NCBI GenBank assembly: GCA_039029315.1
Contig: JBCCGK010000060.1
Location: 1 to 64,000, forward strand
Direction of reading: 5' to 3'
Origin: JBCCCJ01 sp039029315
GTDB lineage: Bacteria > Bacteroidota > Bacteroidia > J057
Length of the DNA: 64,000 bases
Numbering within the stretch: the first letter of the stretch is position 1; each line of letters starts with the position of its first letter. The position numbers and the translations under genes are program-made. Of the stretch, positions 27,135-36,154 are shown piece by piece. The notes beneath the pieces are model-generated. The model searched no databases and had not been told where the DNA came from. It was given only the letters and a program-made list of their open reading frames with translations.

Positions 27135-28187
27135 TCAGCCTTTTTCAAGCAGCCAATCTTCCATTGCTTTCAAAAAGCCCTCACATCTTTTCCAACCCAA
27201 CCCATCATCCTCAATTTCATACAATCCTCCGGTCTTGCATTGGAACAAATTGTGATTGCCATCAGGAAAGGATTGGATCGTCAAATCAGTATGTTGTCCC
27301 AGGGTGCGTTCGTATAAGGATTTGGTTTTTGCCCAATCAACATTTCGATCCTTCTCACCAAATAATGCCAATACTGGACAATCCACCTGTGACAGAATCG
27401 ACTCAAAATCCTGAATATATACCATCAAGCCGGACGCTACTTCCAACTCTTGTGTTACAAAATATGCTTGCCAGTTGTTATAGTTTTCTTCAGTGATTGC
27501 TCCGTGGTTGAATCGGTTCCAAAATCTATTTCGTCTGAGATGTGGAGTGGCCTTGAGATATGCATCAAAATCCCCCCCTTCATGGCAGATCTTCGTGCCT
27601 TTTCTCATTTCTTCTACCAATAAGTCAATGCTGTCTTGTGGAACTCCCTCAATCTTGAGGTTCTCTGTAAAGAGATAGGGAAAATTCTCTTTGTCATCCA
27701 CGCCACTGACAGATATCCAGAAGCGAATGTCTTTATATTGCTGGATGACCAGAGGATTGATCCACCCCGCCCTGCTGATGCCCCAAAGACCGATATTGTC
27801 TGCTCCTGGAATAGCTGCTTGCTTGAGACTGTGAATGGCTGCAATGACTTCCTCTGCACTGTTGTGAACAGCTTGATTGGCATCAAAGCTGCCTTCACTC
27901 TTTCCACAGCCCTGTTTGTCCCACATATACACAACATAGCCAGATTGAACAAATTGCATCCGGACATCAAGGTACCATTCCTGCTCCACGGCTTTGGTCT
28001 TGCCAGAACCATGTACGATCAAGACGAGTCCTTTGGACGGATTTTTTTCGGGTAGGTTCAAGACGCCATTCAGCACATGCCCTTCAAATTCGAACTCGAA
28101 TCGTTGCTTGTTGATTTGAGCAAGCGAATGGAGACTCGAAAAACATATAATCAGCAATGCTGCAAGTTGGAGGTTGGTGTGATTCAT
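27135..28187 (-). CDS. Secreted alpha/beta hydrolase
   Basis: 350 residues with a signal peptide (1-23, 'LHSLAQ'). The alpha/beta-hydrolase fold is clear: oxyanion strand 'GLVLIVHGSGKT', 'GYVVYMWDKQGCGKSEG', nucleophile elbow 'GLWGISRAGW' with Ser138, acid 'LFGEKDRNVDW' and His 'PDGNHNLFQ'. The combination with a Gly-x-Ser-x-Ala-Gly elbow is typical of dienelactone-hydrolase-like or acyl-peptidase-like secreted hydrolases of Bacteroidota. Substrate is unknown. It stands alone on the minus strand; the 281 bases upstream contain a short tandem repeat. Confidence 0.85.
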   Translation of the reverse strand: MNHTNLQLAALLIICFSSLHSLAQINKQRFEFEFEGHVLNGVLNLPEKNPSKGLVLIVHGSGKTKAVEQEWYLDVRMQFVQSGYVVYMWDKQGCGKSEGSFDANQAVHNSAEEVIAAIHSLKQAAIPGADNIGLWGISRAGWINPLVIQQYKDIRFWISVSGVDDKENFPYLFTENLKIEGVPQDSIDLLVEEMRKGTKICHEGGDFDAYLKATPHLRRNRFWNRFNHGAITEENYNNWQAYFVTQELEVASGLMVYIQDFESILSQVDCPVLALFGEKDRNVDWAKTKSLYERTLGQHTDLTIQSFPDGNHNLFQCKTGGLYEIEDDGLGWKRCEGFLKAMEDWLLEKG

Positions 28188-28301
28188 TTGTTGATATTTC
28201 TTGTCCTGGGGTCAATGCTGCGGTCCATCGGTAAATGTGCGATCTGTTGAATGCCTATATCGGATGTCAAGGCTTGCATTGTCGACACAGACATTCCCGA
28301 T

Positions 28302-28328
28302 GACTGAATGACTGAATGACTGAATGAC
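28302..28328. repeat. Short tandem repeat GACTGAAT x 3.4
   Basis: The 8-base unit GACTGAAT repeats three times exactly plus three more bases, in the gap between divergent genes (28187 and 28469). It is a site where slippage could alter spacing between promoter elements. The rest of the gap shows no gene. Confidence 0.8.
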
Positions 28329-28468
28329 AATAGAATGATTGGCTTTCTAACAAAAAGTCCAAATCAAGGCTGTTGGCAAAACGATGCGTAAAGGAAGTGG
28401 GTGGAATTGAAGAATGAAATCAAGAACCGAAAGAAAATCTCTACCTTTCCTTCCCCAATTAGAATTCA

Positions 28469-29287
28469 ATGCTTGAAATCGGAATTTTTGCCAAAACCTT
28501 CAAAAGACAAAGCGTATTGGAGGTTTGCCAAGCCGTTAGGCATGCTGGGTTTCCACAGATTCAGTTCAATATGGCCTGCGCCGGATTGCCTTCCTTGCCA
28601 GATGCTATCTCGCCCATCCATATCTCAGACATTCAGCAGGCCCTGGCTAGAACGAAATTGTCCGTAGCAGGAATCTCTGGCACCTTCAATATGTGCCATC
28701 CTGATCCCAAAGTCCGACAAGATGGGCTAAGACGATTGGAAGTACTGGCCCAAAGCTGCCATGCGATAGGCACCCATCTTATCAGCCTCTGCACAGGCAC
28801 ACGCGATCCCCTGGACAAATGGACCTATCATCCCGACAATCCCTCTCCAGCAGCCTGGAGAGATTTGTGTGCGAGTATGGAGCGAGCCCTGGACATTGCT
28901 GAGCGGCACGATCTCTTCCTGGGCATCGAACCAGAACTGGCCAATGTGGTAGACAGTGCGGCCAAAGCCAAACAATTGTTGGAGGAAATGAATAGCCACA
29001 GATTGACAATCATCCTTGATCCAGCCAATCTATTTGAAAAAGCGTCGATCACAGAGATCCACCGACTGATCGATGAGGCGATCGAGCTCCTGGGACCGCA
29101 TATCATCATGGCTCATGCCAAGGGAAAAGATGCACATGGGCAGTTCGTCCCGCCTGGACAAGGGATCATTCCATTTCCCTATTTTCTCAACAGACTGCTT
29201 GCGCATGATCTGTCTCCCCCCCTCATTGCACATGGCTTCTCAGAGCGAGATGTCCATATGGTTCAGGCATATTTGACAACACTGTAG
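28469..29287 (+). CDS. Xylose-isomerase-like TIM-barrel protein
   Basis: 272 residues. The sequence has the sugar-phosphate isomerase/epimerase (AP endonuclease family 2, PF01261) pattern. It starts 'MLEIGIFAKTF', has the strand end 'VAGISGTFNMCHPDP', and metal-ligand positions in 'LGIEPELANVV' (Glu), 'IILDPANLF' (Asp), 'IIMAHAKGKD' (His) and 'LIAHGFSERD'. No signal peptide, so it is cytoplasmic. The family isomerises or epimerises sugars and inositols; the substrate cannot be read from the sequence, and neighbours do not form a pathway. It is convergent with the MscS gene, 67 bases apart. Confidence 0.83.
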   Translation: MLEIGIFAKTFKRQSVLEVCQAVRHAGFPQIQFNMACAGLPSLPDAISPIHISDIQQALARTKLSVAGISGTFNMCHPDPKVRQDGLRRLEVLAQSCHAIGTHLISLCTGTRDPLDKWTYHPDNPSPAAWRDLCASMERALDIAERHDLFLGIEPELANVVDSAAKAKQLLEEMNSHRLTIILDPANLFEKASITEIHRLIDEAIELLGPHIIMAHAKGKDAHGQFVPPGQGIIPFPYFLNRLLAHDLSPPLIAHGFSERDVHMVQAYLTTL

Positions 29288-29354
29288 ATATTCCTGCTGT
29301 TCATTTCTGGACTTTTGACATGTCTAGTAGGGTTTTATCTCTGTTGATTCGCCA

Positions 29355-31109
29355 TCAGGAAATCCCCCCATTGCTCGGAAGATGATGTGTCATCTCTTCC
29401 TGATTCACAATTGCCAAATGTGGATAGGGGATCTCGATCTTCAGATGATTGAGTGCTTCCAGAGCAATCTGTTCGATTTTCCAGCCGATTTCAAAATACT
29501 CCGAGGCTGTATCCCCTTTGAATTTCAGGATGCAGATGATGCCCAAAGCCGAAGAATCCAGATATCGAAGCTCGACGATCACCTGAACCAACAAATGCCC
29601 ATAGGGTTCCTGCTTGACTGCTTCTTCAAAGAATGCCTTCATCTTGGGAGCGATCTCCCGATTGACCTGATGTCTGTATTTGTAATCAATCCGTACGGTC
29701 CGGTTGACAGAAAAGAAATTCCTGCTGAGGTTTTGGGGACGATAGCTGAGAAAATCATTGGTTCGATAGGTCTTATAGCTGCCTCTCTGTGTATTGATAC
29801 CAACGAATTCCGGGGTTTGGATGAACACCTTGCCATAGAATCCATCGGACAGATTGATCCAGTCTCCCTTGGTAGTGGGGAACCAGGGCTCCTCTTCCTC
29901 GATGAATGGTCGAGACCTGAGACCAATCATGTCCTTGATTGGCAGACGAATGAGGCCACCATCCAGCTCTGGATTGTAGAGTTCCGTATAGATGTTGAGG
30001 GATTGAACCAACCAGGGAATTCCATTGTACATCACCCGTTCTCCTTCGCGAACCGTGCCAAAATCCAAAAGGAGTTTCATCTGCTCGAAGAAGGAGGGTA
30101 AGGCATTTTTTCCAGCCCAGATCACCCCCAATATCAGCACAATGGACAAGCCCAGCAGGACCCAGTCCGAGGAGAGGTAGAGGACCGATAGAAACAGACC
30201 CACCGAAGCGATCAGGGTAAAGAGATAATAAAGAATGTCTACGATCCGCAGAAAAAATCTTCTTTTTCTCTTCCGCTTAATCTTGGTGTATCGATGAACT
30301 AATTTGTGGATATATCTGAGAATGAGGAAAGTAAGAAAGAATATACCGATCGCCATCAACAGATTTTTGCCCCGACTTCTGAAAAACAATCTGGAAACAT
30401 CTCTTAAGGCTTCCCCAAATGTCTTCTTTTTGCGTTCCAGATTGTCCAATTGTAGTTGCATCGTTTCCAATTCACTCTGATGCTCTTGCCGATGACTGTC
30501 CCAGAATTCCGACAACTCCTCCAAACGCCCATCGATTTCCTGATCTTTGTTGTGATTGTTGAGGGTATCAAGATTTGACAGCGCTAGCTCTATTTGTCCA
30601 ACTCTTCGCTCATAATAGGGGATGCTGTTTCGCAACCGTTCTATTTCTCTTGGACGCGAAGTGATCTCTTTTAACTCATACAATAGGGGAGAAAATATGT
30701 CCTGAACCTCTTCTTCCCATTTCAACTCCTTTTGTTTGTCCTCAAAAAAGGTCTCTTGATCGATGCCAGTTGAAAGAATGGTAAAGTCTTTGTCCAACTT
30801 GGCAAGTCGTTCGTGGAGTTCCTTGATTTGTTCTGAGATGAGCTGTTGTGCCTCCTCTGTTTCTGCCGCATTGTACTCTGTTTCCTTGTCATCCAACTCT
30901 TGATTGAGAGAAGCAATGGATTCAATGATGTCTTGCATCGTGGCGACTTTTTGAATCAATTCTGCTTGTTTGGCCGAATCAGTAGCAGTGTCCTGGGAGA
31001 GTGCAGGATGAACACATAGGAAAATCAGGAGTATCCAACACCAGGATCTACGAATGAGGCAAGTATGAAGCTTGCGCCTTGCACAGGTCTGCAATAATTG
31101 AGGGTACAT
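29355..31109 (-). CDS. MscS-family mechanosensitive channel with periplasmic coiled coil
   Basis: 584 residues. An N-terminal signal-like segment (18-38, ending 'PALSQ') leads to about 200 residues of charged coiled coil (heptads such as 'ELHERLAKLDKDFTIL'). Three hydrophobic helices follow (about 245-265, 285-305, 310-325), the last continuing into the pore-helix-like 'GKNALPSFFEQMKLLLDFGTV'. The MscS beta domain follows ('GERVMYNGIPWLVQSLNIYT', 'LIRLPIKDMIG', 'NLSDGFYGKVFIQT') and a C-terminal alpha/beta domain. A long periplasmic coiled coil ahead of the channel is known in MscK-type proteins. The likely role is release of osmolytes under hypo-osmotic stress, in the inner membrane. Confidence 0.85.
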   Translation of the reverse strand: MYPQLLQTCARRKLHTCLIRRSWCWILLIFLCVHPALSQDTATDSAKQAELIQKVATMQDIIESIASLNQELDDKETEYNAAETEEAQQLISEQIKELHERLAKLDKDFTILSTGIDQETFFEDKQKELKWEEEVQDIFSPLLYELKEITSRPREIERLRNSIPYYERRVGQIELALSNLDTLNNHNKDQEIDGRLEELSEFWDSHRQEHQSELETMQLQLDNLERKKKTFGEALRDVSRLFFRSRGKNLLMAIGIFFLTFLILRYIHKLVHRYTKIKRKRKRRFFLRIVDILYYLFTLIASVGLFLSVLYLSSDWVLLGLSIVLILGVIWAGKNALPSFFEQMKLLLDFGTVREGERVMYNGIPWLVQSLNIYTELYNPELDGGLIRLPIKDMIGLRSRPFIEEEEPWFPTTKGDWINLSDGFYGKVFIQTPEFVGINTQRGSYKTYRTNDFLSYRPQNLSRNFFSVNRTVRIDYKYRHQVNREIAPKMKAFFEEAVKQEPYGHLLVQVIVELRYLDSSALGIICILKFKGDTASEYFEIGWKIEQIALEALNHLKIEIPYPHLAIVNQEEMTHHLPSNGGIS

Positions 31110-31452
31110 ATCATTAGGGCTAAAAATAAAACAGAAAACAGACAGAAAACAGGTCTTGAGTCGAGCTCAAAATCAGGCAGGTGACTAATTATGATGCAGG
31201 ATAGTAAAAAAAAAGGATATTCGCCTTCATTTTTTCAATCGATGTACAGAAAGAACCTTGGCATGATTCTGTTATATGAGCGATTTGCCCCCCCGAATGG
31301 TATCCAGGAACATCCAGAAGTCAGCTGTCCGAACAGAAAAAAGTAATCATTCTCTTGTCATCATGACATCTATCTTGAGCGATACCTATCCATTCCCTTT
31401 TACCAATGCTGAAAAAAGTGTATTTTTGAGGATTGAAACGTGATGAATCTCT
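31110..31452. other. Intergenic region between divergent genes
   Basis: 343 bases with no convincing ORF. It contains a run of nine A at about 31207, a weak -7-like TATTTTTA on the minus strand (31121-31128) for the MscS gene and a perfect -7 box TATTTTTG on the plus strand at 31421. No RNA structure or repeat stands out. Confidence 0.6.
31421..31428 (+). promoter_or_regulatory. -7 promoter box of the 31453 gene
   Basis: TATTTTTG matches TAnnTTTG exactly and ends 24 bases before the ATG at 31453. The upstream TTTTACC stretch lies at about the right distance for a poor -33 element. Confidence 0.4.
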
Positions 31453-32067
31453 ATGGCAAAACGAAAACTTAGCCGCTTTGAAAAAATCATCTTGATCGCC
31501 TTTGTCAATTGTGTGATTGTGCTGGTAGGATTTTGGCTCATGGACAAAAAGCCCAATCGGGATTTTTATCTTCCCAAAGGGCATGAAGGATGGATCAGCA
31601 TTCGCTATCAAGTAACAGATGCTGCCGAAATTCCAATGAGAGACGGGGTACAACAAATTGGCATTCCTCCTTCTGGCTATTTGGAGACATCCAATCTCTT
31701 GACCGTAGGATGGCGAAGAGACAGATACTTCTGGGTAGACGGGACAGACACACTTCAAATTCCTGGCAAAGTCGATTTGGCAGATGGACCCGGAATCTAT
31801 ACCCACCACCACGCTTATTTTGCCAAATCCTATGAATACCTATTGGGCCAACTTCCAGCACATACAGATACGACAATGGAAGATGGCACACATATCATCA
31901 TGGAAGCAGACAACAAAGTAGATTATACCATGGGCAACAAAACTCTGGAGTACTTTTATATTAGCAAAAATGCACAATCAGTATTATTCAACCCACCACC
32001 ACATCCCAATCACGAAGGCATACAATCAACTGCCGATCGTATCATAAAAACCAACGCCCAACCCTAA
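31453..32067 (+). CDS. DUF6843-like membrane-anchored protein
   Basis: 204 residues. One N-terminal membrane helix (about 12-29, 'IILIAFVNCVIVLVGFWLM') with no cleavage site, then a soluble domain. The start of that domain, 'RDFYLPKGHEGWISIRYQV', fits the pattern I recall for DUF6843 ('Y.P.G..G.V.I.Y'), a Bacteroidota/Firmicutes domain of unknown function. That match is from memory only. A His run in 'IYTHHHAYFAKS' could bind metal. It precedes the proline dehydrogenase gene by 26 bases and probably shares its transcript. Confidence 0.72.
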   Translation: MAKRKLSRFEKIILIAFVNCVIVLVGFWLMDKKPNRDFYLPKGHEGWISIRYQVTDAAEIPMRDGVQQIGIPPSGYLETSNLLTVGWRRDRYFWVDGTDTLQIPGKVDLADGPGIYTHHHAYFAKSYEYLLGQLPAHTDTTMEDGTHIIMEADNKVDYTMGNKTLEYFYISKNAQSVLFNPPPHPNHEGIQSTADRIIKTNAQP

Positions 32068-32093
32068 TATCACCGACTATACCGCCCCCGTAC

Positions 32094-33278
32094 ATGTCGA
32101 CAACTATTCTCACGCCAGATTTTAACAATTCTGAGCTGGCCTTTCAGGCAAAATCCCATGCAGAACTCAAGCGAACCTATCGCTTGATGAAATTGGTAGA
32201 TTCTCCCTTTCTCACCAAAATTGGTCCTCCAATGCTGACCCTCGCGTTTCAATTGGGCCTTCCCATCAAGGGATTGGTTCGCAAGACGCTATTTGATCAG
32301 TTTTGCGCGGGAGAATCTTTGGAAGAAACGGCTGCTACGACTGCATCCCTGGCAAAATTTGGTGTTCAGACCATCCTCGATTATTCTGTTGAAGGAGAAA
32401 AAACGGAAGAAGGCTTCGACGCTACACTGGAAGAGTTCATTGCAACACTCGAACATGGAAGTCGTCATGAAGCTGTAGCTTTCACTGCCCTCAAACTCAC
32501 TGGTCTGGCTTCTGTCGAATTGATGGAATCCATCCAACAGGGAGATTCTCTGAATGCAGAAGAGCGGGTGGCCTTTGACCGATTCAAAGCACGCCTCACT
32601 GCCCTCGCGCAAGCCGCTCACAGCTATCAGACTCCTTTCTTCATCGATGCAGAAGAAAGCTGGATACAGGATGTGATCGACGCTCGAGCAGAGGAGTTGA
32701 TGCAAACCTACAATCAGGAAAAGGCCCTCATCTACACCACGGTCCAGCTCTATCGGCATGATCGACTGGCCTATCTGGAACGCTTGATCGCGGACAGCCA
32801 GGAACAAGGCTATATTCTTGGAGTCAAACTGGTTCGTGGCGCCTATATGGAAAAAGAGCGAGACAGAGCAGAAGAGCTATACTATCAATCGCCTATCCAG
32901 CCAAGTAAGGAAGCCACTGACCGGGACTATGACCTCAGTCTGGAATTATGTCTGGAGCATATCGATCATGTCGCAATCTGTGCTGGCACGCACAACGAAG
33001 CAAGTACCCTCAAACTGACACAGATGATGGCCCAAAGAGGACTTCCGGCCAACCATCCGCATGTGTTGTTCGCCCAACTTCAAGGAATGTCAGACAATAT
33101 CTCTTTCAATCTCGCACATGCAGGGTTTCAGACAGCCAAATATCTGCCCTATGGACCAATCAGGGCTGTCATCCCTTACTTGATCCGTCGGGCGCAGGAA
33201 AATACCGCAATTGCGGGCCAATCAAGTCGAGAAGTAGAATTGCTAAAGGCAGAGATTCGACGGAGAAGTCGCCGTTGA
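32094..33278 (+). CDS. Proline dehydrogenase (monofunctional)
   Basis: 394 residues, the usual length of single-domain proline dehydrogenases. The FAD-binding TIM barrel is shown by 'TILDYSVEGEKTEEGFD', 'TPFFIDAEESWIQDVID', 'VKLVRGAYMEKERDRAEE', 'ICAGTHNEAS' and the terminal 'PYGPIRAVIPYLIRRAQEN' with the two Arg that bind the proline carboxylate. It oxidises proline to pyrroline-5-carboxylate, feeding electrons to the quinone pool at the inner membrane. There is no P5C dehydrogenase gene in view, so that step must be encoded elsewhere. Convergent with a DUF4230 gene; a bidirectional terminator-like hairpin lies between. Confidence 0.95.
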   Translation: MSTTILTPDFNNSELAFQAKSHAELKRTYRLMKLVDSPFLTKIGPPMLTLAFQLGLPIKGLVRKTLFDQFCAGESLEETAATTASLAKFGVQTILDYSVEGEKTEEGFDATLEEFIATLEHGSRHEAVAFTALKLTGLASVELMESIQQGDSLNAEERVAFDRFKARLTALAQAAHSYQTPFFIDAEESWIQDVIDARAEELMQTYNQEKALIYTTVQLYRHDRLAYLERLIADSQEQGYILGVKLVRGAYMEKERDRAEELYYQSPIQPSKEATDRDYDLSLELCLEHIDHVAICAGTHNEASTLKLTQMMAQRGLPANHPHVLFAQLQGMSDNISFNLAHAGFQTAKYLPYGPIRAVIPYLIRRAQENTAIAGQSSREVELLKAEIRRRSRR

Positions 33279-33329
33279 CACAAAGAAGCACTCTGGACAA
33301 GATGCAAGGCTCTTTCTCTCCAAAGGAGG

Positions 33330-33382
33330 CAGAAAAATTCAGGCTCCCCCTGTTTCACAGCAAAACATCCTGAATTTTTCTG
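33330..33382. terminator. Bidirectional terminator-like hairpin
   Basis: Arms CAGAAAAATTCAGG (33330-33343) and CCTGAATTTTTCTG (33369-33382) are perfect over 14 bases with a 25-base loop. T-rich sequence lies at both ends. It sits between the convergent stops at 33278 and 33402, so it can serve both genes. Confidence 0.6.
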
Positions 33383-33401
33383 GCTTCTTTCATCCCTCTG
33401 A

Positions 33402-34895
33402 TTAATTGCCTGGAGTAGGGGAAGCAGAATCTGTCGCACTCGATGGTTGAGTGGCCTCATCTCCGGCAGATGGATCGGCAGCTTTGTGTCCCCCCAAATC
33501 GGTCTGTTCGAGCAGTAAGTTTTGCGCCTCCAGCTCAGGATCAAAGATCGGCTCAGGTGGCACCATCTGGCCAAGCGAATCCACAATCTGTACATTGTAG
33601 CCCAGCGTACTGGCAAAGTCCTTGATATAGCGATAGGCCAACTTCCGGGTCTCTTCATAAATGCCCGCTTGGATGGCTTTTTTCTTCACAGAGATTTCTG
33701 TTTCCTTGATTCCATCCCTCAACTGTTCGTAGACCTCGTAATAAACTCCACTTCCGGAGAAGGTGATCTTTCGTCCTCCCAGATCAAACGATTCTGCGGT
33801 ACTGTCAAGATCGACTATCACTGAGTCCAGTTTGACCTCCGGGATCAGGATCTGAAGGGTATCTCCCAGGATACGTTCACCAATTCGAAGCTCTCTCAAG
33901 TCAATATAAGAGGACACTTCTGTTGGGACAATGATCAATAGTTGGGGTTGAATCGAGTCCTGTCCACTCAGAAGTGCTTGTTCCAACTCTTTTTCAGCAC
34001 CAGCCAGTTTCTTCTTCTTGTTTTCCAGATCTTTCTCTGCTTCATCATAGTATTTCGATGCATCATTGTATTCATTCTGGGCAACTTTTACCAGAGCTTT
34101 GATTGAATCTTGTCTGGTTTTATTCTGACTCTCATGCGCTTGTACAAGATCAAACTTGCGATTGACCGTATTGAGCCGAGCATTCTTCTCTACTTGAATG
34201 GTATTTTTGAAACTATTCTCGGCTTTGGTAAAAGCGAGCTGCACCCGATCCTTATAGCTTTGCAACCAATCCTTTTGTTTTCTTGACAGTCTTCCTTTTC
34301 CCAAGCCAGCTCGTCCAGCCCGATTTTTTGCCCGGATGGAATCTTCTTTGGCTTTCCACGGTTTTTCGCCTACCAGTTTTTGTTCTTTCACAAAGATCAC
34401 AAAGGCATCTTTCACTTCGGGTCCATAATAATTTGAGTCGGCTTCCAGTTGGTTTTTGATGTAGGTAAATTCGAACACAAACTGGTCCATTTCCTTGTAG
34501 GATTTCCTCGCTTTGGCCAATTCTTGTTGCAAGCGAATCAAGACCGTATCCGATTCATTGAGATGTTTTTTGTGGGATTGTAACACCAGGTCTTTCTTGA
34601 CCAGAAAGCCTGTTCGAATCTGAAGTACTTTTTCCGCCTTGGCTACTTCTTCCCGCTTTCGGTCAACGAGTTTTTTTACCCGCTTTTTTGTCCCAATGGT
34701 GATAACTTCTTCAAAGAAATAAGTGCTGAGTCGGAGGTGTTCCATATGCTCAATTCGCTTGAGCAGTGAACTGGGATGAATGGGTTTGAAAGAAGGGGTT
34801 TTCTTTCCTAGCATTCTAGGAAGAAAAATAATCCCAGCCACGACCAATCCGATGACCAGAAGGGTGGGACCTATATTTTTTTTGCTGAATAGCAT
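33402..34895 (-). CDS. DUF4230 protein with long coiled-coil insertion
   Basis: 497 residues from the ATG at 34895 (an ATG at 34913 adds six). A membrane helix (about 8-26) anchors the protein. DUF4230 landmarks occur in two parts: the start 'HPSSLLKRIEHMEHLRLSTYFFEEVI' region near residue 40, and from about 300 'LLIIVPTEVSSYIDLRELRIGE' and 'RKLAYRYIKDFASTLGYNVQI' type segments. Between them are about 240 residues of Lys/Glu-rich coiled coil ('AEKDLENKKKKLAGAEKELE'), not present in the paralog at 34929. The C-terminal tail is Ala, Thr and Ser-rich. DUF4230 proteins are envelope-associated with unknown function. It is 33 bases downstream of its paralog. Confidence 0.82.
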   Translation of the reverse strand: MLFSKKNIGPTLLVIGLVVAGIIFLPRMLGKKTPSFKPIHPSSLLKRIEHMEHLRLSTYFFEEVITIGTKKRVKKLVDRKREEVAKAEKVLQIRTGFLVKKDLVLQSHKKHLNESDTVLIRLQQELAKARKSYKEMDQFVFEFTYIKNQLEADSNYYGPEVKDAFVIFVKEQKLVGEKPWKAKEDSIRAKNRAGRAGLGKGRLSRKQKDWLQSYKDRVQLAFTKAENSFKNTIQVEKNARLNTVNRKFDLVQAHESQNKTRQDSIKALVKVAQNEYNDASKYYDEAEKDLENKKKKLAGAEKELEQALLSGQDSIQPQLLIIVPTEVSSYIDLRELRIGERILGDTLQILIPEVKLDSVIVDLDSTAESFDLGGRKITFSGSGVYYEVYEQLRDGIKETEISVKKKAIQAGIYEETRKLAYRYIKDFASTLGYNVQIVDSLGQMVPPEPIFDPELEAQNLLLEQTDLGGHKAADPSAGDEATQPSSATDSASPTPGN

Positions 34896-34928
34896 GGTGA
34901 TTAATGTAAGCATGACAGGATGGGTTGG

Positions 34929-35795
34929 TTAGTTTTTGAGAATGCGATTCATCAATTTGAGCTGATCAAGCATCTCATCTGAGCTGAGATTTTGCTCTTT
35001 GAGGTAGTCCTGGATTTGAGACTGAATGTCTCCTTCCTGTAGCTGATCTGCTTCTTCATCCTGCGGATATTCAAATTCTACCCGATAGCCGAGGCTATTG
35101 AGGAGATTTCTGAGATAGTTTTCTGCCTTGGCGCGCGTGTCTTGCAATATGCTGGGGTGTGAAGCACGAGAACGCACATCATCTTTGGTTTCGGTCAGTT
35201 TGTAGGCGATATCATCATAGACTTCCGAATAAGTCAAACTGAGGTCAATGTCCCCCAATGACCATCCTTCTGCCATTTGATATTCTTTGACCTCGTGGAA
35301 ATTGATATAGACTTTGGACAATTCTGGATCTGGCAGATTGATCACCACCAAACTATCTGGCCGGAGGTCCATTTTCATTTTCCCGAGATCGACATACATG
35401 CTCAATTCCATAGGGGCAACCAACAGGAATTGAGGGACCTCTTTTTGATTTTTCTTGTCTCTGTTCTTTCGCTTGGTGATTGGAATCACAGATTCATAAT
35501 GTAATCGCACCAGATGAAGTTCACGCACACGCTTGATTCCTTCCATTCGGCTCAAGACAGAGGGCACAGTCTTGGGGGCAGAATAATATCTGGCAATAAG
35601 AAATATAGCACATCCCAAGAGGCCGAGCAAAAGGATGATCAACAATGTCCGGGTAAGAGAACTTCGATTTTGCGCCTGAGGAATTGCTTGATAGATCGGT
35701 CGTTCTAAAGCTGCCAGCATGCGCTCCATCAAACGTTTATTGGTCTGTGGATTGGTTGCGGCTGGATCTGGGCTAGGCGTGGTTTCTTCAGCCAT
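34929..35795 (-). CDS. DUF4230 domain membrane protein
   Basis: 288 residues. A cytoplasmic N-terminus of about 48 residues precedes one membrane helix (49-69, 'LLIILLLGLLGCAIFLI'). The rest is a DUF4230-type domain: 'GIKRVRELHLVRLHYESVIPI', 'LLVAPMELSMYVDLGKMK', 'LVVINLPDPELSKVYI' and 'KAENYLRNLLNSLGYRVEFEY' (longer stretches not quoted). An acidic Gln-rich tail ends the protein. It is the compact version of the coiled-coil paralog downstream, with which it forms an operon. Function of the family is unknown. Confidence 0.85.
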   Translation of the reverse strand: MAEETTPSPDPAATNPQTNKRLMERMLAALERPIYQAIPQAQNRSSLTRTLLIILLLGLLGCAIFLIARYYSAPKTVPSVLSRMEGIKRVRELHLVRLHYESVIPITKRKNRDKKNQKEVPQFLLVAPMELSMYVDLGKMKMDLRPDSLVVINLPDPELSKVYINFHEVKEYQMAEGWSLGDIDLSLTYSEVYDDIAYKLTETKDDVRSRASHPSILQDTRAKAENYLRNLLNSLGYRVEFEYPQDEEADQLQEGDIQSQIQDYLKEQNLSSDEMLDQLKLMNRILKN

Positions 35796-36154
35796 AAGCG
35801 GTTAGTAGTATGGGAAATAATATGTAAAAAGTACCAAGGCGATGTCCACTGCACAAAGTGAATTATCCCAAACTAAAGGTTTTTCAGGAAATAGTATAAT
35901 TTTTGGTCGAATAAGTTGGCTAAGAGGCGGGATGAAAGCAGAATTCCTGAGTGGAAATAATTGGACCTATTTGCATGACTTGTTGATACATCTTTCTCAT
36001 ACATCAACTGTTCACGCATTCATTTCCACGCATAAGGAAGTAAGTAGGGAGACAATTTTGAATGAAGAATTATGAATATTTAATGGGCTATCAAACAGCG
36101 AGTTATCAGATTTTTTTTATGTTTAATTTTGTCCGCCCACTTACTTATTTGCCC
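35796..36154. other. Intergenic region between co-directional genes
   Basis: 359 bases without a convincing gene; AT-rich. It carries the promoter of the DUF4230 pair at 35826-35857. No repeat or stable hairpin was seen after the stop at 36155. Confidence 0.55.
35826..35857 (-). promoter_or_regulatory. Promoter of the DUF4230 operon
   Basis: On the minus strand a -33 box TTTG (35854-35857) is followed by 20 bases and a -7 box TACTTTTT (35826-35833, seven of eight to TAnnTTTG). It lies 30 bases upstream of the ATG at 35795. Confidence 0.42.
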
